Part shown: piece by piece, positions 63,820 to 64,000 of the stretch
Position numbering within the stretch: the first letter of the stretch is position 1
Layout of the letters: every line of letters begins with the position of its first letter
NCBI GenBank assembly: GCA_027729635.1
Contig: JAQCEM010000007.1
Coordinates: 1-64,000 of the forward strand
Origin: Casp-actino8 sp001510335
GTDB taxonomy: Bacteria; Actinomycetota; Acidimicrobiia; Acidimicrobiales; Ilumatobacteraceae
Reading direction: 5' to 3'
Length of the DNA: 64,000 bases
Made by a program: the position numbers and the translations under genes
Notes under the pieces: generated by a model
What the model saw: the letters and a program-made list of their open reading frames with translations, nothing else
What the model was told of the DNA's origin: nothing
Databases searched by the model: none

Positions 63820-64000
63820 TCAAACCATGTTTTTATCGCGGGCACGAATTGATCGATAGACGCGATAAAAAATGAAGGCCATGCCAAGGAACATGATGAA
63901 GAACAACAGCAGTTGCTGCCATCCACCACGGTCGCTTGAACTGGTGGGCTCGCGACCACAACCAGGTTTCGGGATTGAACTAATGCACGAGGTGACATCA
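63820..64000 (-). CDS. Partial membrane protein, C-terminal part
   Basis: The last 59 or so residues of a minus-strand gene that runs off the window's right edge: SSIPKPGCGREPTSSSDRGG, then one membrane helix (LLLFFIMFLGMAFIFYRVYRSI) and a charged end (RARDKNMV). The Cys-Gly-x-x-P / Asp-Arg-Gly-Gly-x-Gln pattern before the last helix is seen in exported actinobacterial proteins with a C-terminal anchor. The start and function are outside the window. Confidence 0.65.
   Translation of the reverse strand, partial: DVTSCISSIPKPGCGREPTSSSDRGGWQQLLLFFIMFLGMAFIFYRVYRSIRARDKNMV

Overview
The window reads as a piece of an actinobacterial chromosome, most likely from the Acidimicrobiia (an Ilumatobacter- or acIV-like freshwater or marine lineage). 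This placement is inference. It rests on actinobacterial marker families (DUF3263 plus LytR_C pair, paired ArsA/Get3-like ATPases, UPF0182, DivIVA-type coiled coil, mycothiol-type DinB protein, CysO-like sulfur carrier, actinobacterial HemQ, PAC2 protein), on a G+C content near one half by eye, on frequent GTG starts, and on many leaderless promoters of the form TANNNT-N6-start. Gene density is very high. No gap exceeds about 220 bases, and I see no insertion sequence, prophage, CRISPR array or replication origin. Three tRNAs are present: Pro(CGG), Thr(UGU) and initiator Met.

Layout. 1-5.4 kb: tRNA-Pro, a peptidoglycan-binding lipoprotein, a response-regulator/BagB/BagA-like ATPase operon, and a membrane NfeD protein. 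5.4-11.7 kb: AlkB, a short NfeD plus SPFH pair, selA-selB on the minus strand, then fxsA and a Nudix gene. 11.7-16 kb: a sigma-like HTH protein divergent from a 1,125-residue FHA/FtsK triple-ATPase that resembles type VII secretion EssC/EccC. 16-19 kb: Crp/Fnr regulator, ispD-ispF-rlmB, tRNA-Thr. 19-29.4 kb: udk, DUF3263-LytR_C, glycerate kinase, sulfur carrier, flavoprotein, CIRCE-groEL, ATP-grasp, fdhD, hemQ. 29.4-38.9 kb: substrate-binding lipoprotein, secreted acidic proteins, glnD, Nudix, PAC2, and a gene interrupted by one in-frame TGA. 38.9-51 kb: amidohydrolase, SCO6745-like protein, GNAT, Baeyer-Villiger-type monooxygenase, MFS, pirin, a molybdate ABC operon ending in a PadR regulator, HD protein, DinB protein, ArsI/CadI-like protein, and a frameshifted TMEM165/GDT1 gene. 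51-64 kb: HEAT protein, PDZ-Lon protease, DivIVA-like protein, UPF0182, MTA/SAH nucleosidase, tRNA-fMet with a strong terminator and a 38-bp tandem repeat, pectin-acetylesterase-like lipoprotein, RlmI-like methyltransferase, TetR, enoyl-CoA hydratase.

The most notable point is that the selenocysteine machinery and a likely selenoprotein occur together. SelA and SelB are encoded at 7.5-10.5 kb. At 37,773-38,855 (minus) a thioredoxin-fold protein is split only by a TGA, exactly where the first redox cysteine belongs (W-S-S-Y-U-G-C-R). A perfect 7-bp hairpin follows at the distance expected of a bacterial SECIS. FdhD and a molybdate importer are also present, which fits a Mo- and possibly Sec-dependent formate dehydrogenase elsewhere in the genome. 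Second in interest are the orphan FHA/FtsK secretion-type ATPase, and the molybdate operon, whose leaderless promoter carries a 27-bp palindrome over its -35 box.
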